A stretch of 64,000 nucleotides of DNA from Tupaia tana. Taxonomy: Eukaryota; Chordata; Mammalia; Scandentia; Tupaiidae. Within the stretch, counting starts at the first letter, position 1. The number at the start of each line of letters is the position of its first letter. Under the pieces are notes generated by a model. That model was not told the DNA's origin. It saw nothing but the letters and a program-made list of their open reading frames with translations, and searched no databases. Made by a program: the position numbers and the translations under genes. The stretch covers positions 132,596,092 to 132,660,091 of the forward strand of contig JAKSZU010000006.1 in assembly GCA_026018925.1 (NCBI GenBank). Reading direction: 5' to 3'. Shown here piece after piece: positions 11,476 through 22,566 of this stretch.

Positions 11476-12049
11476 TTGCCTTTCTTAGGTAGCTCATGAT
11501 ACTTATAAAGTCAGGAAAGAGTGGAAAAAAGAAGAGAGAGAGGAGAGCAAGCAGTTATAAAGCAAAGGGGTGAAGCTAAGAGTTGGAAATATAGAAGCAA
11601 CATGATTCAATTCTGGAAAAACCTTCAAGGGTTATAAAGGACAATGGAATTTGCAGATTAAATGTGATTTCTGTAAAATTTATGAATTTTAGTCATCAGT
11701 ATGTCCTAGAAAAAGAATTCGAGAAGAAAGGCAAGTATTCACAGGATAGTCAGAAATACTGATGCCAATTTTCAAAAAACTTGGAACATTGAGTCAGAAG
11801 AAATGTAAAACTTTTTGTTCTAATATGGAATAAAAAAAACAATGTAAAATATTTTTAGGAAAAAAATCTGCATCATATTATGTCTGGAAATTGTGATGAT
11901 AAATAAGGAATATCATAAAACCTGTGATGTTATACATGCCTTCACTTACGTATTGTCTGACTCAAGTTAAATGGCCACTGTCCAGCTGCAGAATGGAGGC
12001 AATTCATTTTTAAGATAACAATACCTACCTATTTCAGGATAGATAGGTT
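11476..12049. other. Unassigned noncoding DNA
   Basis: No gene or recognised repeat; AT-rich. Confidence 0.4.
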
Positions 12050-12257
12050 GATGCTGGGCAGGCACAGCAGGTAAGTGCTATGTAGAGGAATCAGGATCCC
12101 ACATGGCCAACCACGGTTTGACTCCCAGACCTAGTGGCTTGAAAAACATGTCAGGCATGTGCAAGTATACTCAGGATCCTGATGGGATGGAGAAATGGAG
12201 GAAAATATGGAGTAAAAAAGGATTGCAGCATGACTAGTCCCCATGGGAGACGGGAGA

Positions 12258-12297
<40 letters not shown>

Positions 12298-12345
12298 TTC
12301 TCTCTTTTCCTCTCTCTCTGCCATATGCATGCACAGAATCTAGTA
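12050..12345 (+). mobile_element. tRNA-derived SINE, long form, diverged
   Basis: GGATCCCACATGGCCAACCA, GTTTGACTCCCAGACC, body, and a (CT)n tract at 12260-12320. The usual C/G palindrome has decayed to CCATGGGAGACGGG. Confidence 0.75.
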
Positions 12346-12700
12346 AATCAGCTCAGTTGCCAATTATTCAGTTTCTCAACAAACCAAATTTTATGGTATT
12401 TCTCCCATTTTAGAAAGGCCAACACCTTTAACATATATTAATTAGCACATTTTTACCTAGTTTATTTCTGAGATTGACAGGAATTGTTATTACCACTATA
12501 AACACAAGGCAAAATACACAGAAGGCTGGTTTTAGGGGACCTAGAATACCCTGAGCTACTGTACTGAGGCACACCTTTTCAATAGTCCAGAGTCGTAACC
12601 TCAAGAATGGGAATCCATCTTAATATAATCCAAGGACTTAGCATATATTAGGAACTTAGTAGGAATTTGAAGAAAAATAAAAGTTAAAAATTAAGCTCAG
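12346..12700. other. Unassigned noncoding DNA
   Basis: No gene or recognised repeat. It ends in the left copy of the target duplication of the next SINE. Confidence 0.4.
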
Positions 12701-12799
12701 TGGGCTAGCCAAGTGGTGCAGTGGTTACAGCAGCTGGATCCCACATGGCCAAATGTGTGGTTCGAGTTTCAGACCTGGTGGTTTGGAAGATAACGTGGG

Positions 12800-12841
<42 letters not shown>

Positions 12842-12984
12842 CCAAAATCCCAAGAGGAGAATGAAAGAAAAGTGATTGTGGCATGGCTGTCCCGCCTGAG
12901 GAGTGATTTCTCACCATCCTCTCACTCTCTCTTTCTCTCTTTCTGTTCGGCAAGCATGTTTCCTATACCAAAAATAATATAAAT
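12701..12984 (+). mobile_element. tRNA-derived SINE, long form
   Basis: Head TGGGCTAGCCAAGTGGTGCA, B-box-like GTTCGAGTTTC, and an internal (GT)n expansion at 12803-12840 where normal copies have CATGTGTGTGC. Perfect 11-bp target duplication ATTAAGCTCAG at 12690-12700 and 12985-12995. Confidence 0.9.
12803..12840. repeat. (GT)n inside a SINE
   Basis: A GT microsatellite of about 19 units, grown from the GTGTGTGC segment of the SINE body. Confidence 0.9.
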
Positions 12985-12995
12985 ATTAAGCTCAG

Positions 12996-13519
12996 CAATT
13001 CTTAAAGATCTCTGGGACTAGGCTGAGGGTGTAATCAGAAAATAATGTTTAATACTGTCTAACAGTACTCCAGATTTACAGGTTTTAAAAAAATTAATAG
13101 GCAAAGTCTTCCTAGAGAAAAGAACCAACAACCAATTCTAGAAATTCCTGTTAGCACTTTAAGTTACAATGATTTGTGAAGTGTTTTTAATTTTATTGTT
13201 TTAAATCAGAGCATGGAAACCAAAGTCATGCTTTCTATTCAGAAGCTCTACTTTAGAAATAGGTATTGTTTCTCCACATCTCAAGTTCATGGCCTTGCAC
13301 ATGGAGCTAGTTTCGCCATCACTCTGGCTCTGCCAGTACAGTGGAAAAAAATAGCTTTTCTTTATCTAAAGTTAAGAATTTAGAAATTCATAGCAATTAT
13401 GTGATTAAATTAGCTTTATGTAGTTTTTAAGCTTCACATTATAGAAATTATTGAGCAGAAAAGATATCAATGTTACAAGTAGAGGTCTAGTACGGGAAAC
13501 AATACCCTGAATAAGAAAC
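12996..13519. other. Unassigned noncoding DNA
   Basis: AT-rich; no gene or recognised repeat. Confidence 0.4.
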
Positions 13520-13528
13520 CAGTGATAG

Positions 13529-13802
13529 GGGGACCAGCAGTTAGCGTAACGGCTATGTCGCTGGTCTCCCATGTAGTCGACCATGGTTTGAGTCCCGGAC
13601 CCGGTGGCTTAAACTCACTCCAGGCACATGTGTGTGCATGCCCAAGATCCAGAGTGGAGAATGAAAGAGAAGGGATTGCGGTGTGACCATCCCCCCAGGG
13701 GGGTGATTTCTCACTTTCTGTCTCTTTCTCTCTGTCTTTCTGGTGAGTGCACATGCCCTATAGCAAAAACCTCTTCAAAAAAATAAAAAGAAAGGAAGAA
13801 AG
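13529..13802 (+). mobile_element. tRNA-derived SINE, long form
   Basis: GGACCAGCAGTTAGCGTAAC head, GTTTGAGTCCC B box, CCCCCCAGGGGGGTGATTTC palindrome, GCCCTATAGCAAAAACCTCT and A-rich tail. Target duplication CAGTGATAGGG at 13520-13530 and 13803-13813. The right copy merges with the GGG start of the next SINE. Confidence 0.9.
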
Positions 13803-13810
13803 CAGTGATA

Positions 13811-13965
13811 GGGTCAATAGGTAGTATGGTGGTTAGGATGCTGGATTCCCATATGACAGACTGCAGTTTGAGTCACAGACGTGGTGGCTTCCTTTCTCAC
13901 TTTCCTTCTCTTTCTCTGTCTGTCTCTGGTGAGTGCACATACTCTGTAGCAAACTGAAAAATAAT
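13811..13965 (+). mobile_element. tRNA-derived SINE, short form
   Basis: GGGTCAATAGGTAGTATGG head, GTTTGAGTCAC, then GTGGCTTCCTTTCTCACTTT and a short A-rich end. It retains GAGTGCACATACTCTGTAGC, which is normally seen in the long form. Confidence 0.75.
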
Positions 13966-14284
13966 AAGAATGATGATCCATAAAATGAAATAAATAATTC
14001 ATAAAAAATGATAGTAGTGATTACCCAGTACCAGGTCAGTGTTTCTGCACAAGGAAAATCGCCCAGTTAAGGAACACAGAAGGATCCTATCTATCACACT
14101 ACATGTTAGTTCTAAGAACTAAAAATCTTGGAGCATTTCTGGCAGTAGGGAGAAGTTTTAGCATCCTAATGCTTTTACAAGGCTGGATTTTTCTTTTCTC
14201 CCCAATGTGCTTCAAGATTTCATAACATGAGAAACATAGGAGCAAAAGTTAAAATGCTTTAATGGTCCCCATAGGCTATTTAAA

Positions 14285-14645
14285 TAAACACTGTGATTGC
14301 AATTTAGACAATCTGGAGTCCATTCAATATTAAATCCCCACCCCAAGCTACAGCTACTACACAAATAGGGAATTCATGGTACACTCCACATGGCCATTTA
14401 CTATTGCAACTATTGCCTCTTGACAATCGTGGGGAGGAGCCAGTCAGGCCGAACATTGCACCAGTTAAATCTGTCAACAACTGGAGAGAGGGCTCCGCTG
14501 AGCAAACATACTGATCCCTCTCACACAGCCCGTCTTTGTCCTGACTTTGCTGCAACAACACTAATCTTCTCATACTATCTTCAGCAGTGCAAGCAAAAAC
14601 TTCTGCAACCAGCTTGAACAAAAGATGCCTTTCTCTATTTTCAGG
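14285..14645. promoter_or_regulatory. Candidate conserved noncoding element
   Basis: Repeat-free, of more balanced composition than its surroundings, with open frames on both strands (14304-14648 antisense, 114 codons; 14390-14617 sense, 75 codons). No domain is recognisable, so a regulatory or unknown-transcript element is a better guess than a gene. Confidence 0.28.
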
Positions 14646-14897
14646 CACTGTATGTATATATTTATGCTGTCCCTTCCGCCCCCTCCCCTGCCATTTCCAC
14701 CCCTTCCCACAGACCCAATTCTAAATAAACCTTGATTGGAATAAAACATTAGCTATTCCGCATCTCAGAAAAATACATGAAGAAAAAGGAAATAGGACTG
14801 ATAAGGCACTTTGACCAGGCCCTAGTCCACACATAGGCATAAGAGCTGGGTGTGTGTGTGTGGGGGGGCAATAAATATCCTAAAATATGGTATGCCA

Positions 14898-15200
14898 CGG
14901 CCATGCAGGTGGCATAAAGGTTAAGACACTGGATCCCACATGGCCAATTGTGTAGCTTGAGTTCCAAACAGGGCAGCTTGAGAGTAACACCAGGCACGTG
15001 TGTGAGGAAGCACAACATCCCAAGAGAAGAATGGAAGAGATGGGATTATAGTGTGGCCATACCGCCTTGGTGGGGGGGAGGGAGGGGGAGGAGGGAGGGG
15101 GGTAATTTTCTCACTTTCTTTCTCTCTTCCTCTATCTCTCAATGGGAAGCACACACTCCCTATAGCATCCATGCATGCATGCATAAATAAATAAACTAAT
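14898..15200 (+). mobile_element. tRNA-derived SINE, long form
   Basis: GGCCATGCAGGTGGCATAAA head; the body has a G-rich tract at 15072-15102 replacing the usual palindrome, then a CT tract and an A-rich tail containing ATGCATGCATGC. Target duplication core GGTATGCCA at 14888-14896 and 15208-15216. Confidence 0.85.
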
Positions 15201-15216
15201 TAAATAAGGTATGCCA

Positions 15217-15756
15217 AATTGCAAAATTGGGGCAGTGACTTACATAAAACCACTGAGTGTGCCTCCAACTACTTTCAAACATCATAGGTGCAGAAAACCA
15301 TGGTGTCTTTTATTCATTTTTATTTACCGTCTGAACAATAGGTTACATAGAAGGAATCTTTTAACTATGGCATTAGACAAATATTAATTGAGACATTTTT
15401 TCTTGTTATGAAAGTCTAGTATCATATGTATGTTTAGGGAAGAGTACAAATATTTTTAGACATAATTTGTATTCAGGAAAACAAAAAATCTTATGTATAG
15501 AGCACAAATAATTTTTACTTATGTATTTATATGTTTAATCACATTCAAATTAAGATACAGCATATGACCATCTCCTCCAGATGGTTTATTCTGTCTCTTC
15601 TAGTCACTTCCTACCAGAGGTGACATTCATAGATCAGTCTGTTATAGAACAAAAGTGCAATAGTTTTGCCTAATTACCATAGGTTCATTTTGCCTGTAAT
15701 AAGTATATTTGAACCTCAATACCAAACTGTATGCTGAAATATTTTTTTACATGTTC
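15217..15756. other. Unassigned AT-rich noncoding DNA
   Basis: No gene or recognised repeat. Confidence 0.4.
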
Positions 15757-16021
15757 TTTTTTGTAGAGAGAGATTCTTGCTATAGGGCGTATGTGCTCAG
15801 CAGAGAGACAGAGACAGAGAGAGAGAGAGACAGGAAGTGAGAAATCACCGCCCAGGGGTGATGGCCACACTACAATCCCTTCTCTTCCATTCTCCTTTCA
15901 GGACTTTGGGCATGCATGCACATGCACCCAGCATGAATTTTAAGCTGCCAGGTCCCAGATTTGAACCATGGTTGATTACATGGGAGTCCAGCAACATAAC
16001 CATTATGCCATCTTCTAGTCC
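15757..16021 (-). mobile_element. tRNA-derived SINE, long form
   Basis: Antisense: GAGATTCTTGCTATAGGGCG, CACCGCCCAGGGGTGATGGC, CATGCATGCACATGCACCC, reversed B box (GATTTGAACCATGGTTGA) and head ending CATCTTCTAGTCC. Confidence 0.85.
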
Positions 16022-16249
16022 TCATTTTCTTTTTTAAACTCAATCTCTAGCATAATAGGAGACAGGTATTTCCACCCCAGGTTTCAAGCAGTGACCTGTT
16101 GAGCATAAGACTATATCTGAAATTCTGAATCTGTTGTAGTTTATCATTTATGCTATGTTTATGGTGCATAAACTATTTAATATGTCCTCAATCAATGGTT
16201 TACAAGGTAAACATATCACAAAATAACAGTGTTAGTAACACTATTACTT

Positions 16250-16430
16250 CAATTCTATGTGGCAGGGCTCAGGCTAAATGTCTGACTTTATTGCCTAATT
16301 TGACCCTCATGTCAACAACATAAAGCAGTTATTGTTATCTCTGTAATATTGCTGACTCAAGGAGATAAAAACATTGGTCCAGATTTTTAAAAAGTGAATT
16401 TGAACCTTGTACTTTCTAACTCATAGGACT
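16250..16430 (-). mobile_element. MIR SINE fragment, probable
   Basis: Order of motifs fits antisense MIR: GGCAGGGCTCAGGCTAAATG, TTGACCCTCATGTCAACAAC, AGCAGTTATTGTTATCTC, then AAGTGAATTTGAACCTTG. Highly diverged. Confidence 0.55.
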
Positions 16431-16639
16431 TAGTTCATAATAGGTGCTCAGCAAATAGGGGATAAATCATTGAACTTAATAGATTAAAATGCTTAAGAGA
16501 TACATTCTCAGCCTTTTGGCTAACATAAAGTGTAAAAATGCTTATGGAGGGATAAATTAATGCTATGCCATGTTGTTTATCACTTCCACGACAGCATGTA
16601 TAGAAACAAAGTTGTAGAAATGGAAAGTCTTGGAATCTG

Positions 16640-16800
16640 AGACATTACTTGATCCCTTTCCCTGGTTTTAGGGATGAATAAACTGAAACACGGTGACCTG
16701 TTTAAGCTCACACAACCAAATATTGTTGCAACTTGGACTGGAATTCAGATTTCCTGACTCTCATTCAAGTGTTAGCTATGTTCTATTTCTATGGTTCTGA
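16640..16800 (-). mobile_element. MIR-type fragment
   Basis: GGGATGAATAAACTGAAACACG, GCTCACACAACC, TGGACTGGAATTCAGATTTC and CTGACTCTCATTCAAGTG follow the antisense MIR order (GATGAGGAAACTGAGGC, GGTCACACAGC, GGGATTCGAACCC, CTGACTCC). Confidence 0.65.
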
Positions 16801-17573
16801 AGCAAACAAACTGCATAGGTTCTAAATAAGTTTGCAATTGAATTTGATAAGTTTATCAACACTTCAAATAGCTGTGACAACTATTCTGTAATGTGTTAAG
16901 AGGAGAAGGAGAAAAAAGAAGAAATGCAGTTCGGTTTCCTTCCATCAGATACTTGGATATTTCATTGGCAAGATAAGAATTAACCTCATGTGACAGTGAA
17001 TATTACTAAAATGTGTACTTCTGAAAGAAAAAAAAAAAGCTAAACAGATTGTTGTATGAAAAGTGTATCATTAACTATAATCAATCACCATGATTTATGG
17101 AATAGATAATACCTAGAGTGAAAGTCAGGAAGGGATGAGATCAGGGTTTGGAGGAAATATCGAGAAACTAAGGGCTAGGCTAGAAGGCATCACATGCCCA
17201 CAGGTCTGAGAAGGGAACTCTGCAACGCAAGCCATTCACTCTCTACAGGAGAGATCTGCCCAGCGGATGACCACGGTCCTTGCTCATGGCTTCAAGCTCT
17301 TGACAGCAGCGGTGCAGCCATAGCCCATCACTTCCAGGGCAGGATTCTCCCACTAGCAACATTACACTAATTTATCCCAGAGCCACTGATGGAGAAAAAC
17401 TTCTCACTTCAGACAGTGAAATAAATTAAAACCTTAATAAAGTGGCTAATGATCAAATTGCTGTCATTTTTAATGTATTGTCAAACTAGACAGGGGCACT
17501 TACTGTAAGTTAATTTTCTGAAACACCAACTCACAAGAACAAATTTTTTTAAAAAAAATTTTAAAGGTAAACA
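16801..17573. other. Unassigned noncoding DNA
   Basis: No gene or recognised repeat. The 17215-17400 part is GC-richer than its surroundings but has no identifiable coding structure. Confidence 0.4.
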
Positions 17574-17756
17574 GGGCCAGCCAGTGGCATGGTGGATAAG
17601 GTGGTGGATCCCACATGGCCAAATCTGTGGTTGAAATCCTAGACCCAGAGGCTTGGAAAACACACCAGGTGTGCATATGTGCCCAAAATTCCGAGAAGAG
17701 AATGAAGGAGAAGGAATTGTGGCATGGCCATACCCCTGAAGAGATGATTTCCACTT

Positions 17757-17796
<40 letters not shown>

Positions 17797-17835
17797 AAGC
17801 ACGTTCACCCTATAATGAACTTAAAAGAAAAAAAG
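17574..17835 (+). mobile_element. tRNA-derived SINE, long form
   Basis: GGGCCAGCCAGTGGCATGG head, GGTTGAAATCC B-box remnant, body, long (CT)n tract at 17756-17798, and A-rich end. The C/G palindrome is degraded. Confidence 0.8.
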
Positions 17836-18533
17836 AGTAAAGAAAGCATAGATAGGTCACAGAGAATTTTGGGGCAGAACATACATCCTCCAGCTCTTTC
17901 CCTGGCTTAAAACGAATAGCTCAAAGGTAGATAAAAATGGAAAATATATTTGAAAAGAAAGGAGTCTGTTTCTTGACATCTCATGACGGACTGTATTGTA
18001 CTTTTCTTCTCCATTTAAATTTGTCAGTAGTGCACCAGTGATTTCATCCTGTGAGTCCAAGAGAAATGGAACCACATGCATGCCTTCCAGCTGTTGTTCA
18101 TCAGGAATTGTAATATTTATTCTGGCAGAAGCAAACAACAGATGCATTTGTTGAATGTGAGTTCACCTGGTTCCTATAGCATATCAGCGCAAAGTCAATT
18201 TGCTTGTTAATAAAAATCTTGTAAAACAACAACTACCAAAAAACAAAGACGCAAACTCATGAGGTCCTGAAAATTTAAATTTTAGACCTCACAGATCTCT
18301 CACATTCAATCTGTATTGTCCATACGCCTCCATATATACTTTATTAATACGTAAGGTTTGAGGACACCTCTGGGAACACTTTTTTTTTTCTCTCCATTTT
18401 AACACCTCATCATGCTACCTACTGTTAAAATGGCCTCTTCGTTTTCTGGGACAGTAACTTACTGTGGCTCTAAAGATGACATAAAATGTATTTGTAGATT
18501 TTTTTTTTCTGATTTTCAGTCATTTTCAATAAA
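17836..18533. other. Unassigned noncoding DNA
   Basis: No gene or recognised repeat. A 96-codon antisense open frame (17857-18147) shows no known domain. Confidence 0.4.
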
Positions 18534-18583
18534 ACTGCCAAGCAGGCATGAGAATCCATGAAAACACTTCAGATCCCTGAAGG
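18534..18583 (+). repeat. Direct repeat, copy 1
   Basis: About 50 bp beginning CTGCCAAGCAGGCATGAGAA and including ATCCATGAAAACACTTC; near-identical to 18902-18951. It does not belong to the SINEs here. Origin unknown. Confidence 0.8.
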
Positions 18584-18901
18584 ACCATCTATCATCTTCA
18601 AATAGACATCTGTATTAGAAACCAGAATTTTTCAATAGTGATTTAAATTTAGACCTTTTACCTAGCACAAGTGCTCCAATTGCACCCTTTTGAAACCTTC
18701 AAGAGGGGGGAAAATAAGGGGGACGATGTGTAATGAATTTAAGAAATTGTACAAAATTATACATAATGAATAAACAATCATTTTTATTTACTTATTGCTT
18801 CTTTATTCTTGCTTCTAGCTTTTGGCTATTTGTTCATAAACAAAAGAATAAACTTAAACTTAGAGTAAAGGTGGAAATTCTAGCTTTTAATTTGAATACA
18901 G

Positions 18902-18951
18902 CTGCCAGCCAGGCATGAGAATCCATGAAAACACTTCCGGTTTCCTGAAGA
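18902..18951 (+). repeat. Direct repeat, copy 2
   Basis: Second copy (CTGCCAGCCAGGCATGAGAA, then ATCCATGAAAACACTTC, TCCTGAAG), 368 bp downstream of copy 1. Differences are concentrated after the shared ACACTTC. Confidence 0.8.
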
Positions 18952-19361
18952 CTTTAAAGTCCTGATACATTTTTAGTGGTCTAACAAGTGATCTTTGTTG
19001 GGTAATCTATAAATCCATCACCTTTTTTTGAACTGTTGGGCCTGTTTAGCATGACTTTTTAAGAGTGAGTTAATTAAAATGATCTTAGCATAAAAATTTA
19101 AGAAAGAATCTCCTTAAAAGCAAGCTTAAGTTTAAAATCTGTGAGATTTAAAGTAAAACTGGTTCACTAGAAATTAAACATTACTATATACTATGGAGAT
19201 ACTGATACTTGTTAAGTCACTGTCCAGAAAAATCATGATTATCTTTAGTCCAGGCAGTGGCGAGCTAGTAGTCCTAGCTGACTGGGAGGACAGAGTGGAA
19301 GGACTATGACACAAGACTATGGCAAAAATACCTTTCTCAGGTGGATTGAAAAGTTGCCCTG

Positions 19362-19542
19362 CGCAGGTGACCATGGGTGATATGGTGGTTAAGGTGCTAG
19401 ACTCCCACATGGCCGACCGTGATTCAAGTTCCAGACCTGGTGGCTTGCTTTCTCACTTTCTCTCTCTTTCTGTCTGTCTCCCCCTTGTCAAAATAAAAAG
19501 ATAAATAATAATAGCAAATAAAATTAAATAAATAAGTGTTTA
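19362..19542 (+). mobile_element. tRNA-derived SINE, short form
   Basis: ACCATGGGTGATATGGTGG head, GATTCAAGTTCC B box, GGTGGCTTGCTTTCTCACTT junction typical of the short form, CT tract, TTGTCAAAATAAAAAG and a TAAATAAATA-type tail. Confidence 0.85.
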
Positions 19543-19562
19543 AAAAAAAAGGAAAGAAAATC

Positions 19563-19712
19563 ACCCTGGGCATATGTGTGTGCATGCCCAGATTTGAGAG
19601 GAGAATGGAGGAGAAGGGATTGTAGCATGGCCATCTCCCTTGAGAGGGTGATTTTCCACTTTCCTCCTCTCTGCCTCTCTCTGGCAAGGGCACATGCCTT
19701 CTAGCTAAAACC
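19563..19712 (+). mobile_element. Headless long-form SINE body
   Basis: Begins at CACCCTGGGCATATGTGTG directly after the preceding element's A-rich tail. It has the standard body (GAGAGGAGAATGGAGGAGAA), a CT tract and GGGCACATGCCTTCTAGC, but no tRNA-like head. Confidence 0.8.
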
Positions 19713-22490
19713 TAAACAACCAGAATACCTATCTCTCTGTCTCCCCTTCCTCATAAGAGTACATGCTCTCCCTCTCTCTCATAAATACGTATGTGTATGT
19801 GGGTGTGTTTATCTTTGCTTCTATCAATGCCCATGCAGACAAAATGTAGAACACGTTCAATGGAACATGCTGCTTTCATTTTGTGTTTTCAAAATTATCT
19901 TTGACTTCTAAATTCATAGATCTCTCTAAATGGGACTAGAAATGTACCTGATCTTTCATCAGGACACAAACAAGAATCAGATACATCTAGTTCCTATTCT
20001 CAACACTTTACTAATGGTCATGGTTTTTAAATGCGGCATTGCTACCAGACCACAAATGATACCAAAGTCAGCAGACAACATCAAATGTGTATACTTGGAT
20101 TCTAATTCTATAGAAAGACAGTGAATGATTTCATAATCTTAAATCAGAAAAAAAAATAGTACCACCTGCACCTGGATAGTTACCAGCAACGATTATAAAA
20201 ACTAACTACATTAAATACAGTTAAACATTGCTGTACATTTTAGTACCTATTTGATTAATGACAAGAGTAGTGACAGACAGTTGCAATATGGAATCTAATG
20301 TTTATACCCAAACAGTACATCAGTCATTTAGCCCAAATTTACCTTACTCCCACACAAACCTGGTGTCAGGCTCAGTGTTTATTTCTGTAATTTACAAAAA
20401 AGGAAAAAAAAAAAAGCTCAATATTCAATTTAAGAAGTCTGACTTTTTTTTTTTTTCCCACATGAACAAAACTTGCACGTGTTAAAGAAAATTCCAAAGC
20501 TTTTCAAATCACACTTCTGAATTTGGTTTCAGCATGTATTTGAAACATTTATCTTACCTCTCTTCAAAGTTCTGTATCCTACTCAAAAATCTTAACTATG
20601 ATTCTACCACATAACCTCAGAAATTTAGCTTCTACTCTTTGGATTGCTTTGCTTTCTTACCCTCCAAACATAAATTTGCCAGCTTCCTGCTGATAGTCCT
20701 TTGACTTCAGTTATAGTGCCAGTCAAAGCTGGGCCTGCAGACTTTCCTAATTTCATACCACCAAGTCTTAGATGAAAATAATCAAGACTATAATTGTCAA
20801 TCTCTGTTTTGTTTTGAGAAAGAGCGTACATTTAAAATCCACTCCTTTCGCGTTCTAGATCTAGACTCAAATTTATCTGGACTACAGGAGAGATTTTTAA
20901 AAAATAATATTTAGTTCAATGGGATCACTGTGAACATGCAGACACATATTTGGGAAGAAGGGGGCATAATTCAAAGCTGCCCACCTGAATCAGAGAAACT
21001 TTTTATTATTTTAATCAAGAAAACTGTTTTTTAAAAAGATGGTTGAACCACATTAAAAAAAAAAAAAAAAAGCTGAAATAGGCAAAACCAAAGTTTAAAT
21101 GTTCGTGAGCTGGAATCAAAATAAAAGTAATCACTGAATTACTGAGTTTTGTTTGTTTGTTTGTTCAACTTTTGCTAAACTGCTTAACTCATGGTTATTT
21201 TTCAAAGGAGAAAAGGAGGCCAACTAAAATTACACTAATGTGTAACATGATGCAAAAGGAACTCTCAGAATACACAAATGGCTGTACATAAAGGCAAGGT
21301 ATTACTTCCTTCCAGATATTTCTTTTTTGAGCAAATCTAAAGAAATGAAGTTAGCAACTAGAGAGGAAGAATTTGAGACAGTTGATAAGAAGGTGAGGAG
21401 CATGGGAATGAGGAAAGTAGGGAGAAGACTGCTAGAGGTAGAAAATGAGAATGGTCATAAACTTTCCCCCACTGGTTTAATTTAAAGCCAGCTTTGTAGA
21501 ATGGGAGAGTGTTTTGGGTTCCCCCCCCTTCTTATAGCCTGTCTCCAACATGTGTGGCATCTAGCATCTGGATTTGGGTGGCTTATTATTATCTTTCTAA
21601 ACATACAGTTTGATATTCCTTTAATTAAAATGGTGACCATCACCTAAAACAACTTTTCTGGAGAGGGACCTTGTAAACCCACAAAAACCAGGCATGGGTT
21701 TGCTAAACCTGCAGGCAGTTTTATTTAAGTGAGCATTAAAGACTTGGCAAGCCCTCTGTGCTCTCATTTTCCTATTCTCTATTATCTATCCACTTAATAA
21801 TTTCAGAAACTTCAATCAGACTCTGACCATAAAAATCCACACAGTGTTCAGGATAGAATGATAATACCATCTGTTTTCATTCTTATGTGGGTTCTTTCCA
21901 ACAGCACAATCCAGCATTCTGCTTGCTTACTTTATAATGAACCTGACATTATAGGTGACTTAGAGGAAACTCCTATATGACTTGCCCTTGCTAAATACAG
22001 AATCTCTTTATTTTGATAAAGTCTGAAGTATTTTCATATTCATGTTGATTTCATTTGAATTCTGAAGATGAATAGGACCAATCCCAATACTAAAAAAGAT
22101 CCAAAGTTATTTCCTGCCTTTTTGTAATGGTTGGTAAGACTGAAAGCACTTTGCAAGGAGTTTATTTGGCATGAGGCTCCTAATTCTTTTTCTTAAAGTC
22201 TGGATGGCAATTCTTTTATATATATATAAAAAATATCAACTTCCCCTAAAAATAGAAACAACTGACTTACTGAGAACCTTTTATTCAATGACTTTTTAAA
22301 TAGGAAGCTATCCTTTACAGTATTCCTTGGAAATTAGATTGTAGTATCATTATTCAAGTATTCTGAATAAACAGTGATACCATTTCCTTCCAGTCATAGT
22401 AACAACTGGGGATTGAGAGTGAAGGTCAAATGTTTTAAAACTTTGACACGGGAAAAATTAGCCAATGGGATGGAAAAAATAACACTCCAA
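19713..22490. other. Unassigned, nearly repeat-free DNA
   Basis: Long AT-rich single-copy stretch. Only homopolymer runs (for example poly-A near 21054-21071) and a GTTT run near 21150 stand out. No gene signal. Confidence 0.4.
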
Positions 22491-22494
22491 ATAA

Positions 22495-22566
22495 TTCATT
22501 TTTGCAGATTTTAACAATCAATATGGAGCACCATATGATAGCTATGGCTCCAACAATCTGTATCAA
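22495..22566 (+). other. Weak exon-like segment
   Basis: A splice-acceptor-like tract (TTCATTTTTGCAG, ending at 22507) is followed by a short frame rich in N, Q, Y, S and G that ends in a TGA. No homolog is recognised, no partner exon is visible, and other frames are also open. Speculative. Confidence 0.12.

Noticed and set aside
12245..12320. CRISPR-like repeats from recurring CT-rich blocks
   Set aside because: These are simple pyrimidine tracts of SINEs without spacer structure, in a eukaryotic genome.
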